A stretch of DNA of 64,000 bases from Bradyrhizobium genosp. L (GCF_015624485.1 NZ_CP061378.1:62001-126000), one strand, 5' to 3'. Shown: positions 8,810-18,712, counted from the stretch's first letter. Notes: a model not told the origin generated them from the letters alone. Numbers and translations: made by a program.

Positions 8810-8931
8810 GTCGTCCCTGCGAAAGCAGGGACCCATAACCACAGGGCTCGCTTGTTAAAGAAGGCTGTGGCCCCAGCGTCGCACAACAACGACCTTCGGT
8901 GGCTATGGGTCCCTGCTTTCGCAGGGACGAC
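8810..8931. repeat. REP-like element with perfect 28-bp inverted arms
   Basis: Arms 8810-8837 and 8904-8931 are exact reverse complements over 28 bases. Each arm also folds on itself (GTCCCTGC-GAAA-GCAGGGAC), giving two GAAA/TTTC-loop hairpins facing each other across a 66-base spacer. It lies in the 227-base gap between the + strand trypsin-like gene and the - strand gamma-glutamyltransferase gene, where it may serve as a bidirectional transcription end. Same class as 4302-4425 and 21491-21594. Confidence 0.85.
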
Positions 8932-8983
8932 ATCGAGTATGTTGCGTTATCGAGAGTCGTACATTCCCATCCTCTCAGCAGCA

Positions 8984-10663
8984 TCACCTCAACGCAAACC
9001 TGACCCCCGCGCGCGCCAGGCCACCCGCGATCCCCACCGGCGTGCCGTCGGCGCGCCAGCACGCGGCGCCCGACATCGTGCCGTCGGCGTGGAACTGGAT
9101 CCCGTTCATGCCGCCGGCAACCGTCGCCACCACTTGCACCTTGTGGCCCTTCGCGGTGAGCGCGCCGCGGACGGTTTCCGGCACCGCCTGCTCGACCTCG
9201 AGCGCATTGCCCTCGGTCCAGACCCTGGGCGCCTCGACCGCCTCCTGCAGGCTCATGCCGTGATCGATCAGGTTGATCAGCGCCTGCATCGCGCTCGGAA
9301 AGATGCGTTTTCCTCCGGGCAGCCCGAGTGCGTAGGCCAATCTGCCGTCGCGCAGCGCCATCATCGGCGACATCGAGGTGGTGACGCGCTTGCCGGCGGC
9401 GAGCGACAGCGCGTGCCCGGGCCGCGGATCGAACAGGTTCATGTAATTGTTGGGCACCGTGCCGAGGCCCGGGATCAGGATCTTGGCGCCGAACAGATTG
9501 TTGATGGTCTGCGTGGTCGCGACCACGTTGCCCATCGCATCCGCCGCGGTCATGTGCGTGGTATGCGCACTCTCGAGCTGCGTGACGCCGGCGCCCCAGG
9601 CCTGGGCGCGCGCGGGATCGATGGCGCGGCGCCGCTCCTCGGCATAGGCTTTCGAGGTCAGCCGCTCGACCGGGACATTGATGTAGGCGGGATCGCCGCT
9701 CGCGGCCGCGCGGTCGGCGAAGGCGATCTTCAGCACCTCGGCAAGCAGATGAACCGTCTCGGCGGTGCCGAAGCCGAGCCGCGCGACGTCGTAGCCTTCG
9801 AGGATGTTGAGCATCTCTGCGATGTGCACGCCGGACGCGGCCGGCGGCGGCGGACCCAGGATGTCCCAGCCGCGATAGGTGCAGCGGATCGGCTGCCGCT
9901 CGACGGTTTTGTAAGTGGCGAGATCCTCGCGCGCGATGAAGCCGCCGTTCTTCGCCATGTAGTCGACGAGGATGTCGCCGAGCGGCCCCTGATACAGCGC
10001 GTTGTCGCCATGCTCGGCGATGTATCTCAGTGTCTCGGCGTATTCCGCCTGCACCACGCGCTCGCCGGGCTTCAGCGGCGTGCCGTTGGGCAAATAGATC
10101 GCTGCGATCGGCTTGTCCTTGAGCATCTCCTCGGCGCCGTCGGTGATGCATTCGTGCAGATAAGGCGTCGCCGCGTAGCCGCGCGCGGCATGCTTGATCG
10201 CCGGCTGCATCACATCAGTGAGGCTCATGGTGCCGAACCGGCGCAGCGTCTCGCACCAGGCTTTCAGCGAGCCCGGCACCGCGACCGCCTTCGGCCCGTT
10301 CAGATTCTCGTTGCCGACGGTGTCGAACACGTCATGCGCCGAACCCGGCTTCGAGGTGTAGGTATCCGGCCGCACCGCCTTCGGCACCGTGCTCTGGCCG
10401 TCGATGAAGCGGTGACTGCCGTTGGCGAGCCGGATATGCGCCATGCCGCCGCCGATGATGCCGACCATCATCGGCTCGACCACGGTCAGCGTGAACAACG
10501 TTGCGATCGCCGCATCGATCGCATTGCCGCCGGCCGCAAGCATCTCGGCGCCCGCGCTTGATGCCAGCGGATGGTTGCTCACCACCATGCCCCGGCTCGA
10601 GGTCGCCGGCTGCTTCTCGCACTGAAAGCTGGTTGCTGCGCGCTCGCGCCAATTGCCGCTCAT
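8984..10663 (-). CDS. ggt: gamma-glutamyltransferase family protein (Ntn hydrolase)
   Basis: 559-residue GGT-family enzyme that matures by self-cleavage before a catalytic threonine and transfers or hydrolyses gamma-glutamyl groups, for example of glutathione. The processing site is in LESAHTTHMTAADAMGN, and the small-subunit substrate loop is in NNYMNLFDPRPG and LPGGKRIFPS. There is no signal peptide (MSGNWRERAATSFQC), so it appears cytoplasmic, unlike E. coli GGT; acylases of this fold (cephalosporin acylase type) are an alternative. It follows mutM on the same strand after 35 bases and may be cotranscribed. Confidence 0.85.
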   Translation of the reverse strand: MSGNWRERAATSFQCEKQPATSSRGMVVSNHPLASSAGAEMLAAGGNAIDAAIATLFTLTVVEPMMVGIIGGGMAHIRLANGSHRFIDGQSTVPKAVRPDTYTSKPGSAHDVFDTVGNENLNGPKAVAVPGSLKAWCETLRRFGTMSLTDVMQPAIKHAARGYAATPYLHECITDGAEEMLKDKPIAAIYLPNGTPLKPGERVVQAEYAETLRYIAEHGDNALYQGPLGDILVDYMAKNGGFIAREDLATYKTVERQPIRCTYRGWDILGPPPPAASGVHIAEMLNILEGYDVARLGFGTAETVHLLAEVLKIAFADRAAASGDPAYINVPVERLTSKAYAEERRRAIDPARAQAWGAGVTQLESAHTTHMTAADAMGNVVATTQTINNLFGAKILIPGLGTVPNNYMNLFDPRPGHALSLAAGKRVTTSMSPMMALRDGRLAYALGLPGGKRIFPSAMQALINLIDHGMSLQEAVEAPRVWTEGNALEVEQAVPETVRGALTAKGHKVQVVATVAGGMNGIQFHADGTMSGAACWRADGTPVGIAGGLARAGVRFALR

Positions 10664-10698
10664 GATCGCTCACTCCCTTGTTGTTATTTTTGGCACTT

Positions 10699-11577
10699 TC
10701 ACTTTTGGCACTTCGGGCACCAAAACGTCGAACGGCCGTTCTGGGTGAAGCGCTTGACGATACCGCCGCAGCCCTTGGTTTTGCAGATCTCGCCTTCGCG
10801 GTCGTAGACCTGGAACGAATGCTGGAAATAGCCGAGATCGCCATTGGTCAGCCTGTGATCGCTGATCGATGAGCCGCCGGCCTTGATCGCCTGATTGAGC
10901 ACCGCATGGATCGCATCGACCAAATGCCGCGCGTGGTCGGTGGGCTCGCCCTTTTTGGTCGCGAGCGTGGCGGCCAATCGCCGCGGCGACAGGTGAGCGC
11001 GAAACAGCGCTTCGCAGACATAGATGTTGCCAAGCCCCGCCACCACGCGCTGGTCGAGCAGCGCCGCCTTCAGGCTGGTCTTCTTGTTGTGGCAAGCGCG
11101 CGCCAGCATCGCGGCGTCGAACTCATTGCCGAGCGGCTCGGGCCCGAGATCCTTCAGCAAAGGCTCGTCCTCAAGCGCGTTGCGGGCGATGATCTTCATG
11201 TAGCCGAAGCGGCGCGGATCGTTGAAGACGACGGCGGCGCCCGACGACATGTGGAACACGACATGATCATGCGCGCGATCGTCGCTGCGCGGATGATGGA
11301 ATTGGCCGGGCGTCGCGCCACCCTCCTTGTGCACGCGGAACGAGCCCGACATGCCCAGATGCATCAGCAGCACGTCACCGGAGGTCAGATCCGCCATCAG
11401 ATATTTGGCGCGGCGGCCGAGCCCGGTGACGGTCTGGCCTTCGAGACGGGCGATAAAGTCTTTTTGAAAGGGAAACCGCAGATCCTTGCGCCGGGCCTCT
11501 GCTTTGACGATTTTCGAGCCCTCCATGGCCGGCTGCAGGCCGCGGCGGACGGTCTCGACTTCGGGTAATTCCGGCAT
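10699..11577 (-). CDS. mutM: formamidopyrimidine-DNA glycosylase
   Basis: Bifunctional base-excision repair glycosylase/AP lyase for 8-oxoguanine and formamidopyrimidines. The 292-residue product begins [14 protein letters not shown], which provides the catalytic Pro (after Met removal) and Glu, and ends with the zinc finger CKTKGC...FWCPKC; the conserved YVCEALF and GNIYV segments are present. The start at 11577 is fixed by the invariant N-terminus. It is divergent from ubiE with 81 bases between, a common alphaproteobacterial arrangement. Confidence 0.97.
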   Translation of the reverse strand: MPELPEVETVRRGLQPAMEGSKIVKAEARRKDLRFPFQKDFIARLEGQTVTGLGRRAKYLMADLTSGDVLLMHLGMSGSFRVHKEGGATPGQFHHPRSDDRAHDHVVFHMSSGAAVVFNDPRRFGYMKIIARNALEDEPLLKDLGPEPLGNEFDAAMLARACHNKKTSLKAALLDQRVVAGLGNIYVCEALFRAHLSPRRLAATLATKKGEPTDHARHLVDAIHAVLNQAIKAGGSSISDHRLTNGDLGYFQHSFQVYDREGEICKTKGCGGIVKRFTQNGRSTFWCPKCQK

Positions 11578-11658
11578 GGAGGCATTCACCTTTTGGAAGT
11601 GACGTGATAGCGCCATTGCGGCCGCCGCGCTATGGTCCGGCCGCGCGGAGTACAGTGA

Positions 11659-12420
11659 ATGGATCGGCCGGATCAGACCACCCATTTCGGCTTCAGGGAC
11701 GTGCCCCTGGGCGAGAAGCAGACGCTGGTGAACGACGTGTTTCACAGCGTGGCGTCGCGCTATGATTTGATGAACGATTTGATGTCGGGGGGGCTGCACC
11801 GGCTCTGGAAGGACATCATGATCACGGCGCTGGATCCGCCGAAGGGCGACCGGCCGTTCGCGCTGCTCGATGTCGCCGGCGGCACCGGCGACATCGCCTT
11901 CCGCGCCGCGAAGGCCTCGGGCAGCGGCTTCCACGCCACCGTCTGCGACATCAACGGCGACATGCTCGCGGTCGGCCGCGAGCGCGCCGCCAAGCGACAC
12001 CTCGACGGCCGCGTGTCGTTCGTCGAGGGCAACGCCGAAGCGCTCGCCTTCGCCGACCGCTCGTTCGACGCCTACACGATCGCGTTCGGCATCCGCAACG
12101 TGCCGCAGATCGATCTCGCGCTACGCGAGGCCTATCGCGTGCTCAGGCCCGGCAGCCGTTTCCTGTGCCTGGAGTTCTCCACCGTCGACGTGCCCGGCCT
12201 CGACCGGATCTACGATCTGTTTTCCTTCAAGGTGATCCCGCCGCTCGGACGTGCCGTCACCGGCGATGCCGAGTCCTATCAGTATCTCGTCGAGTCGATC
12301 CGCAAATTCCCGCGGCCGAGCGCGTTCGCCGAGATGATCGGCGCCGCCGGCTTTGCCCGCGTGAAGTGGCAGAGCCTCTCCGGCGGCATCGTGGCGCTGC
12401 ATACGGGCTGGCGTTTGTGA
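11659..12420 (+). CDS. ubiE: demethylmenaquinone/2-octaprenyl-6-methoxy-benzoquinol methyltransferase
   Basis: SAM-dependent C-methyltransferase of ubiquinone biosynthesis. The 253-residue protein contains both UbiE signatures: [17 protein letters not shown] near residue 35, and the SAM motif [14 protein letters not shown] at about 70, followed by AFGIRNVPQ. It heads ubiE-ubiB-coaBC-dut; its TGA overlaps the GTG start of ubiB (GTGA), implying translational coupling. Confidence 0.96.
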   Translation: MDRPDQTTHFGFRDVPLGEKQTLVNDVFHSVASRYDLMNDLMSGGLHRLWKDIMITALDPPKGDRPFALLDVAGGTGDIAFRAAKASGSGFHATVCDINGDMLAVGRERAAKRHLDGRVSFVEGNAEALAFADRSFDAYTIAFGIRNVPQIDLALREAYRVLRPGSRFLCLEFSTVDVPGLDRIYDLFSFKVIPPLGRAVTGDAESYQYLVESIRKFPRPSAFAEMIGAAGFARVKWQSLSGGIVALHTGWRL

Positions 12421-13991
12421 TCTCTGCACTGACCCACATCGCGCGCCTCGCCCGCGCCGGTCTCGTGTTTGCGCGCGAGGGCGTGTTCGGCGTCGTCGAT
12501 CCCTCGCTGGTGCCGCCGCCCGGGCAGCTCGCGCTGAAAATGGCGCGGCTGATCGAGCGTCCCGGCGCCAAGTCCGGCCCGCGGCTGTCGCGCGCGCTGA
12601 CCCGGCTCGGCCCCGCCTATCTCAAGCTCGGCCAGTTCCTCGCCACCCGTCCCGACGTGGTCGGCGTCGCGATGGCGCGCGACCTCGAAGCCTTGCAGGA
12701 CCGCCTGCCGCCGTTCTCGCAACAAGAGGCGGAGGCCGTGATCGCGCAATCGCTGGAGCGGCCGCTGTCGCAGGCATTCGCCAGTCTCGGTCCACCGGTG
12801 GCGGCGGCCTCGATCGCACAGGTGCATCGCGGCGAGGTCGAGCGCGACGGCGTGCGCCGCCAGGTTGCGGTCAAGGTGCTCAGGCCCAATGTCGCATCGC
12901 GCTTCCGCCGCGACCTCAGCGATTTCTTCTTCGTCGCGCACAAGGCCGAGGCGTACTCCGCCGAAGCACGCCGCCTGCGGCTGATCGAGGTCATCAACAC
13001 CATGTCGCGCTCGGTCGCGATGGAGATGGACCTGCGGCTGGAAGCGGCCGCGCTGTCCGAGATGGCCGAGAACACTCGCGACGATCCGGACTTCCGCGTG
13101 CCGACGGTGGACTGGGACCGCACCACCCACAACGTGCTGACGATGGAGTGGATCGACGGCATCGCGCTGAACGACCACGCCCGGCTCGAGCAGGCCAAGG
13201 TCGACCTGCCCGATCTCGGCCGCAAGGTGATCCAGAGCTTCCTGCGCCACGCGCTGCGCGACGGCTTCTTCCACGCCGACATGCATCCGGGCAATCTGTT
13301 CCTCGACGAGGCCGGCCGGCTCGTTGCCGTGGATTTCGGCATCATGGGGCGGCTCGGCCTGAAGGAGCGGCGCTTCCTCGCGGAAATCCTGCTCGGCTTC
13401 ATCACTCGCGACTATCGCCGCGTCGCCGAAGTGCATTTCGAGGCCGGCTACGTGCCCGGCCACCATTCGGTGGAGAATTTCGCGCAAGCCATCCGCGCCA
13501 TCGGCGAGCCGATCCACAACCGCACCGCCGAGGAGATCTCGATGGCGCGGCTGTTGACGCTGCTGCTCGAGGTCACCGGCCTGTTCGACATGCAGACCCG
13601 GCCCGAGCTGATCCTGTTGCAGAAGACCATGGTGGTGGTCGAAGGGGTGGCGCGCGGCTTCGATCCCAAGCTCGACATCTGGAAGATCGCCGATCCCGTG
13701 GTGCGGGAATGGATCACGCAGAATCTCGGCCCGGCCGGCCGCATCCAGAGCGCGCTGTCGGGCGCCGGCGAGCTCGGCCGCGTGATCGCCAGCCTGCCGG
13801 CGATCGCCAATCGCGCCGTGACCGTGCTCGAGCAGTTGGAGACCATGACCCGCGAGGGCCATATGCTGTCGTCGGATACCATCGAGGAAATGGCCCGCGC
13901 CGAAGCCAAGAAGGAGCGGCTGCAGACCGTCGGCCTGTGGGTGATTGCCGTCGCCCTGATCGGGATCTTCTTCGCGATCCGCGGCATCTGA
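12417..13991 (+). CDS. ubiB: UbiB/ADCK atypical kinase of ubiquinone biosynthesis
   Basis: Membrane-attached ATPase/kinase-like protein required for ubiquinone production. I start it at the GTG overlapping the ubiE stop, giving 524 residues ([17 protein letters not shown] onwards). The ADCK hallmarks are clear: [11 protein letters not shown] (KxGQ motif), [11 protein letters not shown] (Ala-rich loop), [14 protein letters not shown] (catalytic loop) and VAVDFGIMG (metal-binding DFG). Near the C-terminus a single hydrophobic helix ([17 protein letters not shown]) anchors it. The stop is 58 bases before coaBC. Confidence 0.95.
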   Translation: MISALTHIARLARAGLVFAREGVFGVVDPSLVPPPGQLALKMARLIERPGAKSGPRLSRALTRLGPAYLKLGQFLATRPDVVGVAMARDLEALQDRLPPFSQQEAEAVIAQSLERPLSQAFASLGPPVAAASIAQVHRGEVERDGVRRQVAVKVLRPNVASRFRRDLSDFFFVAHKAEAYSAEARRLRLIEVINTMSRSVAMEMDLRLEAAALSEMAENTRDDPDFRVPTVDWDRTTHNVLTMEWIDGIALNDHARLEQAKVDLPDLGRKVIQSFLRHALRDGFFHADMHPGNLFLDEAGRLVAVDFGIMGRLGLKERRFLAEILLGFITRDYRRVAEVHFEAGYVPGHHSVENFAQAIRAIGEPIHNRTAEEISMARLLTLLLEVTGLFDMQTRPELILLQKTMVVVEGVARGFDPKLDIWKIADPVVREWITQNLGPAGRIQSALSGAGELGRVIASLPAIANRAVTVLEQLETMTREGHMLSSDTIEEMARAEAKKERLQTVGLWVIAVALIGIFFAIRGI

Positions 13992-14013
13992 ATGTGATTG
14001 CAATGCATGCACC

Positions 14014-14036
14014 ATATGATAGCGTTGCTATCATAT
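14014..14036. promoter_or_regulatory. perfect 10-bp inverted repeat, FitA-type operator upstream of coaBC
   Basis: ATATGATAGC, spacer GTT, GCTATCATAT; the dyad ends 13 bases before the coaBC start codon. The right half contains TGCTATCA (14026-14033), and the left half contains TGATAGCG, one base from TGATAGCA. As I recall, these two octamers are the half-sites bound by the Neisseria FitA antitoxin. Because the downstream frame opens with a FitA-like domain, this is best read as the operator for autoregulation. Confidence 0.7.
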
Positions 14037-14049
14037 CTGGGGCTATGCC

Positions 14050-15474
14050 ATGGCCAGCCTGACCATCCGCAAACTCGACGACACCCTGAAGGCCTATTTG
14101 CGGCTGCGCTCCGCCAGGAACGGACGCTCGGTCGAGGAGGAGATCCGGGTGATCCTCCGCGAGCTCGCGGAGGGCCGTGGCGAGGCCGCGGAGGCGCTTG
14201 CCACTGGCCCTAGCGAAGCTCCCACGGCTGCTCCACGGCCCGTCAGCGCCGCCGGCGAGCCCCGCGTCACCCTGATCATCGGCGGCGGGATCGCGGCCTA
14301 CAAGGCGCTGGACCTGATCCGGCGGCTCAAGGAACGGCACATCCAGGTCCGCTGCGTGCTGACCAAGGCGGCCCAGCAATTCGTCACGCCATTGGCGGCC
14401 AGTGCGCTGTCGCATGAGCGGGTCTACACCGACCTGTTCGACGCCGAGAGCGAGTTCGATGCCGGCCATATCCGGCTGGCGCGGGAGTGCGACCTGATCG
14501 TGGTGGCGCCGACGACCGCCGACCTGATGGCCAAGATGGCGCAAGGCCATGCCGACGACCTCGCCAGCGCCATCCTGCTGGCGGCCAACCGGCCGATCCT
14601 GCTGGCGCCGGCGATGAACCCGTTGATGTGGAACAATCCCGCCACCCGCCGCAACGTGCTGCAGCTCCGCCGCGACGGCGTCCATACCGTCGGGCCCAAT
14701 GCCGGCGAGATGGCGGAGGCGGGCGAGGCCGGCGTCGGACGGATGGCCGAGCCTGTCGAGATCGCCGCCGCCGCGGACCGCATGCTGCGGCCGCCGAAGC
14801 CGCGTCCCCTCGCCGGCAAGCGCGTGCTGGTCACCGCCGGACCGACCCATGAGGCGATCGACCCGGTGCGCTACATCGCCAACCGCTCCTCGGGCAAACA
14901 AGGTTTCGCGATCGCCGCCGCGGCGCAGGCGGCGGGCGCCGACGTCGTGCTGGTCACCGGCCCCGTCGAGCTCGACGATCCCTTGGGCATCTCCGTGATG
15001 CGGGTGGAATCGGCACGCGACATGCTGCACCGGGTCGAGGCCGCGCTGCCGATCGACGTCGCGATCTTCGCCGCCGCGGTCGCCGACTGGCGCGTCGCCA
15101 GCGAAGGCACGCAGAAGCTGAAGAAGAGCTCGGCCGGCATGCCGCCGCTGCAACTGGTCGAGAATCCCGACATTCTGGCGACGATCTCCAAGCTGAAGGA
15201 GAAGCGGCCGCCGCTGGTGATCGGCTTCGCCGCCGAGACCGAGCATCTGATCGAGAACGCCAAGGCGAAATTCGCGCGCAAGGGCTGCGACTGGATCGTC
15301 GCCAACGACGTCTCGCATGCAACCGGTGTGATGGGCGGCGACCGCAACACGGTCCATCTGCTGGCGCGCGAGGGCAAGGACGTCACCGTCGATTCATGGC
15401 CGGTCATGACCAAGGAAGAGGTCGCGGCCGCTTTGGTGTCGCGGATCGCACGAACCGTGGGGACTGCATCGTGA
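14050..15474 (+). CDS. coaBC: FitA-like ribbon-helix-helix domain fused to bifunctional CoaBC
   Basis: Phosphopantothenoylcysteine synthetase (CoaB) and decarboxylase (CoaC), two consecutive steps of coenzyme A synthesis, in one 474-residue chain. Residues 1-41 ([20 protein letters not shown], then [17 protein letters not shown]) match the FitA/VapB antitoxin RHH pattern MASxxIRxL...GRSxExEIRxIL; 42-70 is an Ala/Pro/Glu-rich linker. CoaC spans about 71-245: GGGIAAYK, His140 in AGHIRLAR and APAMNPLMW. The flap has [10 protein letters not shown], so the usual cysteine of the ACGE motif is Ala224. CoaB spans about 255-474 ([23 protein letters not shown]). No credible start separates the domains. 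The GTGA overlap couples it to dut. Confidence 0.93.
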   Translation: MASLTIRKLDDTLKAYLRLRSARNGRSVEEEIRVILRELAEGRGEAAEALATGPSEAPTAAPRPVSAAGEPRVTLIIGGGIAAYKALDLIRRLKERHIQVRCVLTKAAQQFVTPLAASALSHERVYTDLFDAESEFDAGHIRLARECDLIVVAPTTADLMAKMAQGHADDLASAILLAANRPILLAPAMNPLMWNNPATRRNVLQLRRDGVHTVGPNAGEMAEAGEAGVGRMAEPVEIAAAADRMLRPPKPRPLAGKRVLVTAGPTHEAIDPVRYIANRSSGKQGFAIAAAAQAAGADVVLVTGPVELDDPLGISVMRVESARDMLHRVEAALPIDVAIFAAAVADWRVASEGTQKLKKSSAGMPPLQLVENPDILATISKLKEKRPPLVIGFAAETEHLIENAKAKFARKGCDWIVANDVSHATGVMGGDRNTVHLLAREGKDVTVDSWPVMTKEEVAAALVSRIARTVGTAS

Positions 15475-15929
15475 GCGCCACCATCAAGGTCGAAGTCCAC
15501 CAGCTGCCGCACGGCTACGATCTGTTGCTGCCGGCCTATCAGACCGCAGACGCCGCCGGGCTCGATCTCTTGGCCGCGGTGCCGCGCTCGGCGCCGGTCC
15601 TGCTGCTGCCGGGCCGCTACGAGATGGTTCCGACCGGGCTGACGATTGCGCTGCCGCCGGGCTACGAGGCGCAGGTGCGGCCGCGCTCCGGGCTCGCCGC
15701 CAAATACGGCATCACCGTGCTGAACTCGCCCGGCACCATCGACGCCGACTATCGCGGCGAGATCAACGTGCTCTTGATCAATCACGGCCAGTCGGCATTT
15801 TCGATCCGGCGCGGCGAGCGCATCGCGCAGATGGTGATCGCGCCGGTGACAAGGGCCGAGCTGGTTCCGGTCGACGTGCTGTCGTCGACCGACCGCGGCA
15901 GTGGCGGCTTCGGTTCGACCGGCCGCTAG
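15471..15929 (+). CDS. dut: dUTP diphosphatase
   Basis: Trimeric dUTPase that hydrolyses dUTP to dUMP, keeping uracil out of DNA. The 152-residue product starts at a GTG overlapping the coaBC stop. All five dUTPase motifs can be followed: [40 protein letters not shown] and the C-terminal glycine-rich arm [10 protein letters not shown]. Last gene of the ubiE operon. A small hairpin, CGCGAAAT/ATTTCGCG, follows at 15934-15958 without a T-tract. Confidence 0.96.
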   Translation: MSATIKVEVHQLPHGYDLLLPAYQTADAAGLDLLAAVPRSAPVLLLPGRYEMVPTGLTIALPPGYEAQVRPRSGLAAKYGITVLNSPGTIDADYRGEINVLLINHGQSAFSIRRGERIAQMVIAPVTRAELVPVDVLSSTDRGSGGFGSTGR

Positions 15930-16103
15930 CTTCCGCGAAATTACGGAGTCATTTCGCGTAAAATTCGCAGCATCGGGTGCATTTTTTCACAGCGGATTCT
16001 GCGTTCACGATCTGGACTCTTACTCGCTGACTCCCGTTGGGACTATTCTGACCTGATTCGAGCACGACGGGGGGTTTTCGTCGGGCTATCTGGTCCTGCT
16101 TGG

Positions 16104-16173
16104 GCATGATCCCGCGCCAACGTCACGCGTTGTTCCGCGGGAAACCGGTTTTCATCGTTCCGGATCATCATGC
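16104..16173. repeat. intergenic inverted repeat upstream of divL
   Basis: GCATGATCC at 16104 pairs with GGATCATCATGC at 16162-16173 with one extra base, and GGAAACCGGTTTTC lies inside. It resembles the GCATGATCC...GGATCATGC repeats that I recall as abundant between Bradyrhizobium genes; shorter relatives occur at 60729-60799 and 63705-63736. It occupies part of the 272-base gap between dut and divL and argues against a divL start upstream of 16202. Confidence 0.6.
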
Positions 16174-16201
16174 CCAGGTGTTGTGCGTTCTGGGGCAACA
16201 T

Positions 16202-18712
16202 ATGTCGGGCGTAGTCGCGGCAATGCGTCGAACCCTGCTGTCATGCACCTCACTGGCGCGCGACGGCATGATCGCGTTCGCCACCACCGCAGCGCTGTCG
16301 GCCAGCTCCGCCTTCGCGGCCGACGGGCTGTTGGCGCAGGCGATGTCCGACCATTTCGGTCTCAACCACCAGGAAGTCGCGGTGCTCGCGACCTCGCTGG
16401 CGCTGGTCGGCTTCTCCGCCGTCGCCGCGATCCTGTTGATGCGGACCCGGGTGCGCGCGACCCGGAGCGACGAGCGGCTGCGCGCCGAAATATCCGACCT
16501 GCAGGCACAGACCGACCGGCTCCGCGCACTGCTGTTCGTCGAGCCGCAGGTGCTGATCTCCTGGGCCGCCGGCGACAACCGTCCGCAGATCTCGGGCGAC
16601 ATCTCGCTGGTGATGTCGCAGGAGAGCTCGCCGCAACGCATCCTCGCCTTCGGAACCTGGCTGCCGCCCGAGCCGGCGCTGCAGATGGATCATGCCGTCG
16701 ACGCGCTGCGCGAGAAGGGCGAAGCCTTCCTGCTCAATCTCTCGACCTCGGCGGGGCGCGCCATCGAGGCGATGGGCCGCGCCATCGGCGGACAGGCCAT
16801 CGTGCGGATCCGCGAGCTCGGCGGGCTGCGCCGCGAACTCGCCGAATCCAATCTGCGCCACAAGACGCTGCAGGAAGAAACCGAGCTGCTGCGCGACTTC
16901 GCCGCCGCGGCGCCGTGGCCGATCTGGGCCAAGAGCCTCGAAGGCCATCTGCGCTATGCCAATACGGCCTATCTGCGCGCCACCGAAGGCCGCAGCGTGG
17001 CTGATGCGATCCACCGCAACCTCGAACTGCTCGAGAGCGAGCAGCGCACCGAGCTTGCCCGCGCGCTCAACGACAATGCGAGCTATGCCGCCCGCCTGCC
17101 GATCGTCGTCAAGGGCGAGCGTCGCTTTTACGACGTGCAGGCGCTGAAGCTTGGTGCCGGCAGCGCCGGCATCGCGATCGACGCCAGCGAGGCGGCGCAG
17201 CTGCGCGCGGCGATCACGCGGATGGTCGAGGCGCATCGCCGTACGCTCGATCAATTGTCCTCGGGCGTCGCCGTGTTCGACGCCGACCGCCGGCTCGCCT
17301 TCTACAACGAATCCTACCGGCGGCTATGGGGCCTCGACCAGGCTTTCCTCGACAGCAACCCCGACGATTCCAGCGTGCTCGACCGGCTGCGCGCCAACCG
17401 CAAGCTGCCGGAGCAGCCCGACTTCCGCGCCTGGAAGGCCAAGCTGCACGAGGCCTATCGCGCGGTCGAGTCCGAAACCAACACCTGGTTCCTGCCGGAC
17501 GGCCGCGCGCTCAGCGTCGTCACCACGCCGAATCTCGAAGGCGGCGTCACCTATCTGTTCGACAATGTCACCGAGAGCCTCGACCTCGCCCGCCGCTACG
17601 ACCGGCTGACCCGGGTGCAGCGCGAGACCCTCGATAATCTCGGCGAAGCGGTCGCGGTGTTCGGCAGCAATGGCCGCGCCGAATTGTTCAATCCGCCGTT
17701 CGCCAAGATGTGGAAGCTGGCGCCGGACGCACTGCAGGGCGAACCGCATATCGAAGCGGTGGAGGCGCTGTGCAGGCCGCTGTTCGATGACGCGCTGACC
17801 TGGCGGACGCTCCGCGAATCGATCACCACGATCGAGAACCGCGCCCAGGTCGCGCTCAAGCTGGAGCGCAAGGACGGCAGCGTGCTGAACTGCATGACCG
17901 TGCCGCTGCCCGACGGCAAGACCTTGCTGGCGTTCCAGGACATCACCGACACCGAGAACGTCGAGCGCGCGCTGCGCGAGCGCAACGAGGCGCTGGAGAC
18001 CGCCGACCAGATGAAGGTGGATTTCGTCCACCACGTCTCCTACGAGCTGCGCGCGCCGCTCACCACCATCATCGGCTTCGCGCATTTCCTCAGCGATCCC
18101 GCGACCGGACCGCTGACGCCGAAGCAGGCCGAATATCTCGACTACGTCACCAAATCGACCAATGCGCTGCTGGCGCTGACCAACAACATCCTCGATCTCG
18201 CCACCATCGATGCCGGCGCGATGAAGCTCGAGCTCGGCCCGGTCAATATCGGCCAGGCGATCGAGGCTGCCGCCGAAGGCATCCAGGACCGGCTGGCGAC
18301 CGACCGCATCGCGCTCAAGGTCGACATCGAGCCCAATATCGGCGGCTTCGTCGGCGACGAGCGCCGGGTGGTGCAGGTGTTGTATAACCTGCTCGCCAAC
18401 GCCGTCGGCTTCTCGCCGCATGATGCCACGGTCGCGATCAGCGCGCGGCGCAACGAGCACAGCGTGGTGTTCACGGTCACCGATTCCGGCCCCGGCATTC
18501 CGCCCGAGATGAAGGACAAGGTGTTCGACTGGTTCGAGAGCCATTCCCACGGCTCGCGTCACCGCGGCGCGGGCCTCGGCCTCTCGCTGGTGCGCTCCTT
18601 CGTCGAACTGCATGGAGGACGGGTGCGGGTCGATTCCGTGGTCGGCAAGGGCACCACCGTGACCTGCGACTTTCCCGTCGACCAGACCGCGCATCGCAAC
18701 GCCGCGGAATGA
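16202..18712 (+). CDS. divL: DivL-type PAS sensor kinase with Tyr at the phosphoacceptor position
   Basis: Cell-cycle regulator that, in Caulobacter, binds DivK and controls the CckA-CtrA phosphorelay rather than phosphorylating a response regulator itself. From the ATG at 16202 (MSGVVAAMRR) it has 836 residues: two hydrophobic segments in the first 80, PAS-like repeats from about 250 to 590, a dimerisation helix and a HATPase domain (DSGPGIP, HRGAGLGLSL). The H-box reads HHVSYELRAPLTT, with Tyr614 where kinases have SHELR; this substitution defines DivL. The ATG at 16100 would add 34 residues, mostly from a repeat. Its TGA overlaps the next start (ATGA). Confidence 0.9.
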   Translation: MSGVVAAMRRTLLSCTSLARDGMIAFATTAALSASSAFAADGLLAQAMSDHFGLNHQEVAVLATSLALVGFSAVAAILLMRTRVRATRSDERLRAEISDLQAQTDRLRALLFVEPQVLISWAAGDNRPQISGDISLVMSQESSPQRILAFGTWLPPEPALQMDHAVDALREKGEAFLLNLSTSAGRAIEAMGRAIGGQAIVRIRELGGLRRELAESNLRHKTLQEETELLRDFAAAAPWPIWAKSLEGHLRYANTAYLRATEGRSVADAIHRNLELLESEQRTELARALNDNASYAARLPIVVKGERRFYDVQALKLGAGSAGIAIDASEAAQLRAAITRMVEAHRRTLDQLSSGVAVFDADRRLAFYNESYRRLWGLDQAFLDSNPDDSSVLDRLRANRKLPEQPDFRAWKAKLHEAYRAVESETNTWFLPDGRALSVVTTPNLEGGVTYLFDNVTESLDLARRYDRLTRVQRETLDNLGEAVAVFGSNGRAELFNPPFAKMWKLAPDALQGEPHIEAVEALCRPLFDDALTWRTLRESITTIENRAQVALKLERKDGSVLNCMTVPLPDGKTLLAFQDITDTENVERALRERNEALETADQMKVDFVHHVSYELRAPLTTIIGFAHFLSDPATGPLTPKQAEYLDYVTKSTNALLALTNNILDLATIDAGAMKLELGPVNIGQAIEAAAEGIQDRLATDRIALKVDIEPNIGGFVGDERRVVQVLYNLLANAVGFSPHDATVAISARRNEHSVVFTVTDSGPGIPPEMKDKVFDWFESHSHGSRHRGAGLGLSLVRSFVELHGGRVRVDSVVGKGTTVTCDFPVDQTAHRNAAE

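Noticed and set aside
8697..10151. 484-codon - strand frame within the ggt gene
   Set aside because: Overlaps ggt in another frame; low-complexity Arg/Ala composition typical of a shadow.
14015..14047. Separate FitB-type toxin gene near the RHH domain
   Set aside because: No PIN-domain frame exists in the 58-base gap or on either strand across 13.9-15.5 kb.
16100..16201. 34-residue extension of DivL
   Set aside because: Mostly encoded by an intergenic repeat, with a better start at 16202 behind CTGGGGCA.
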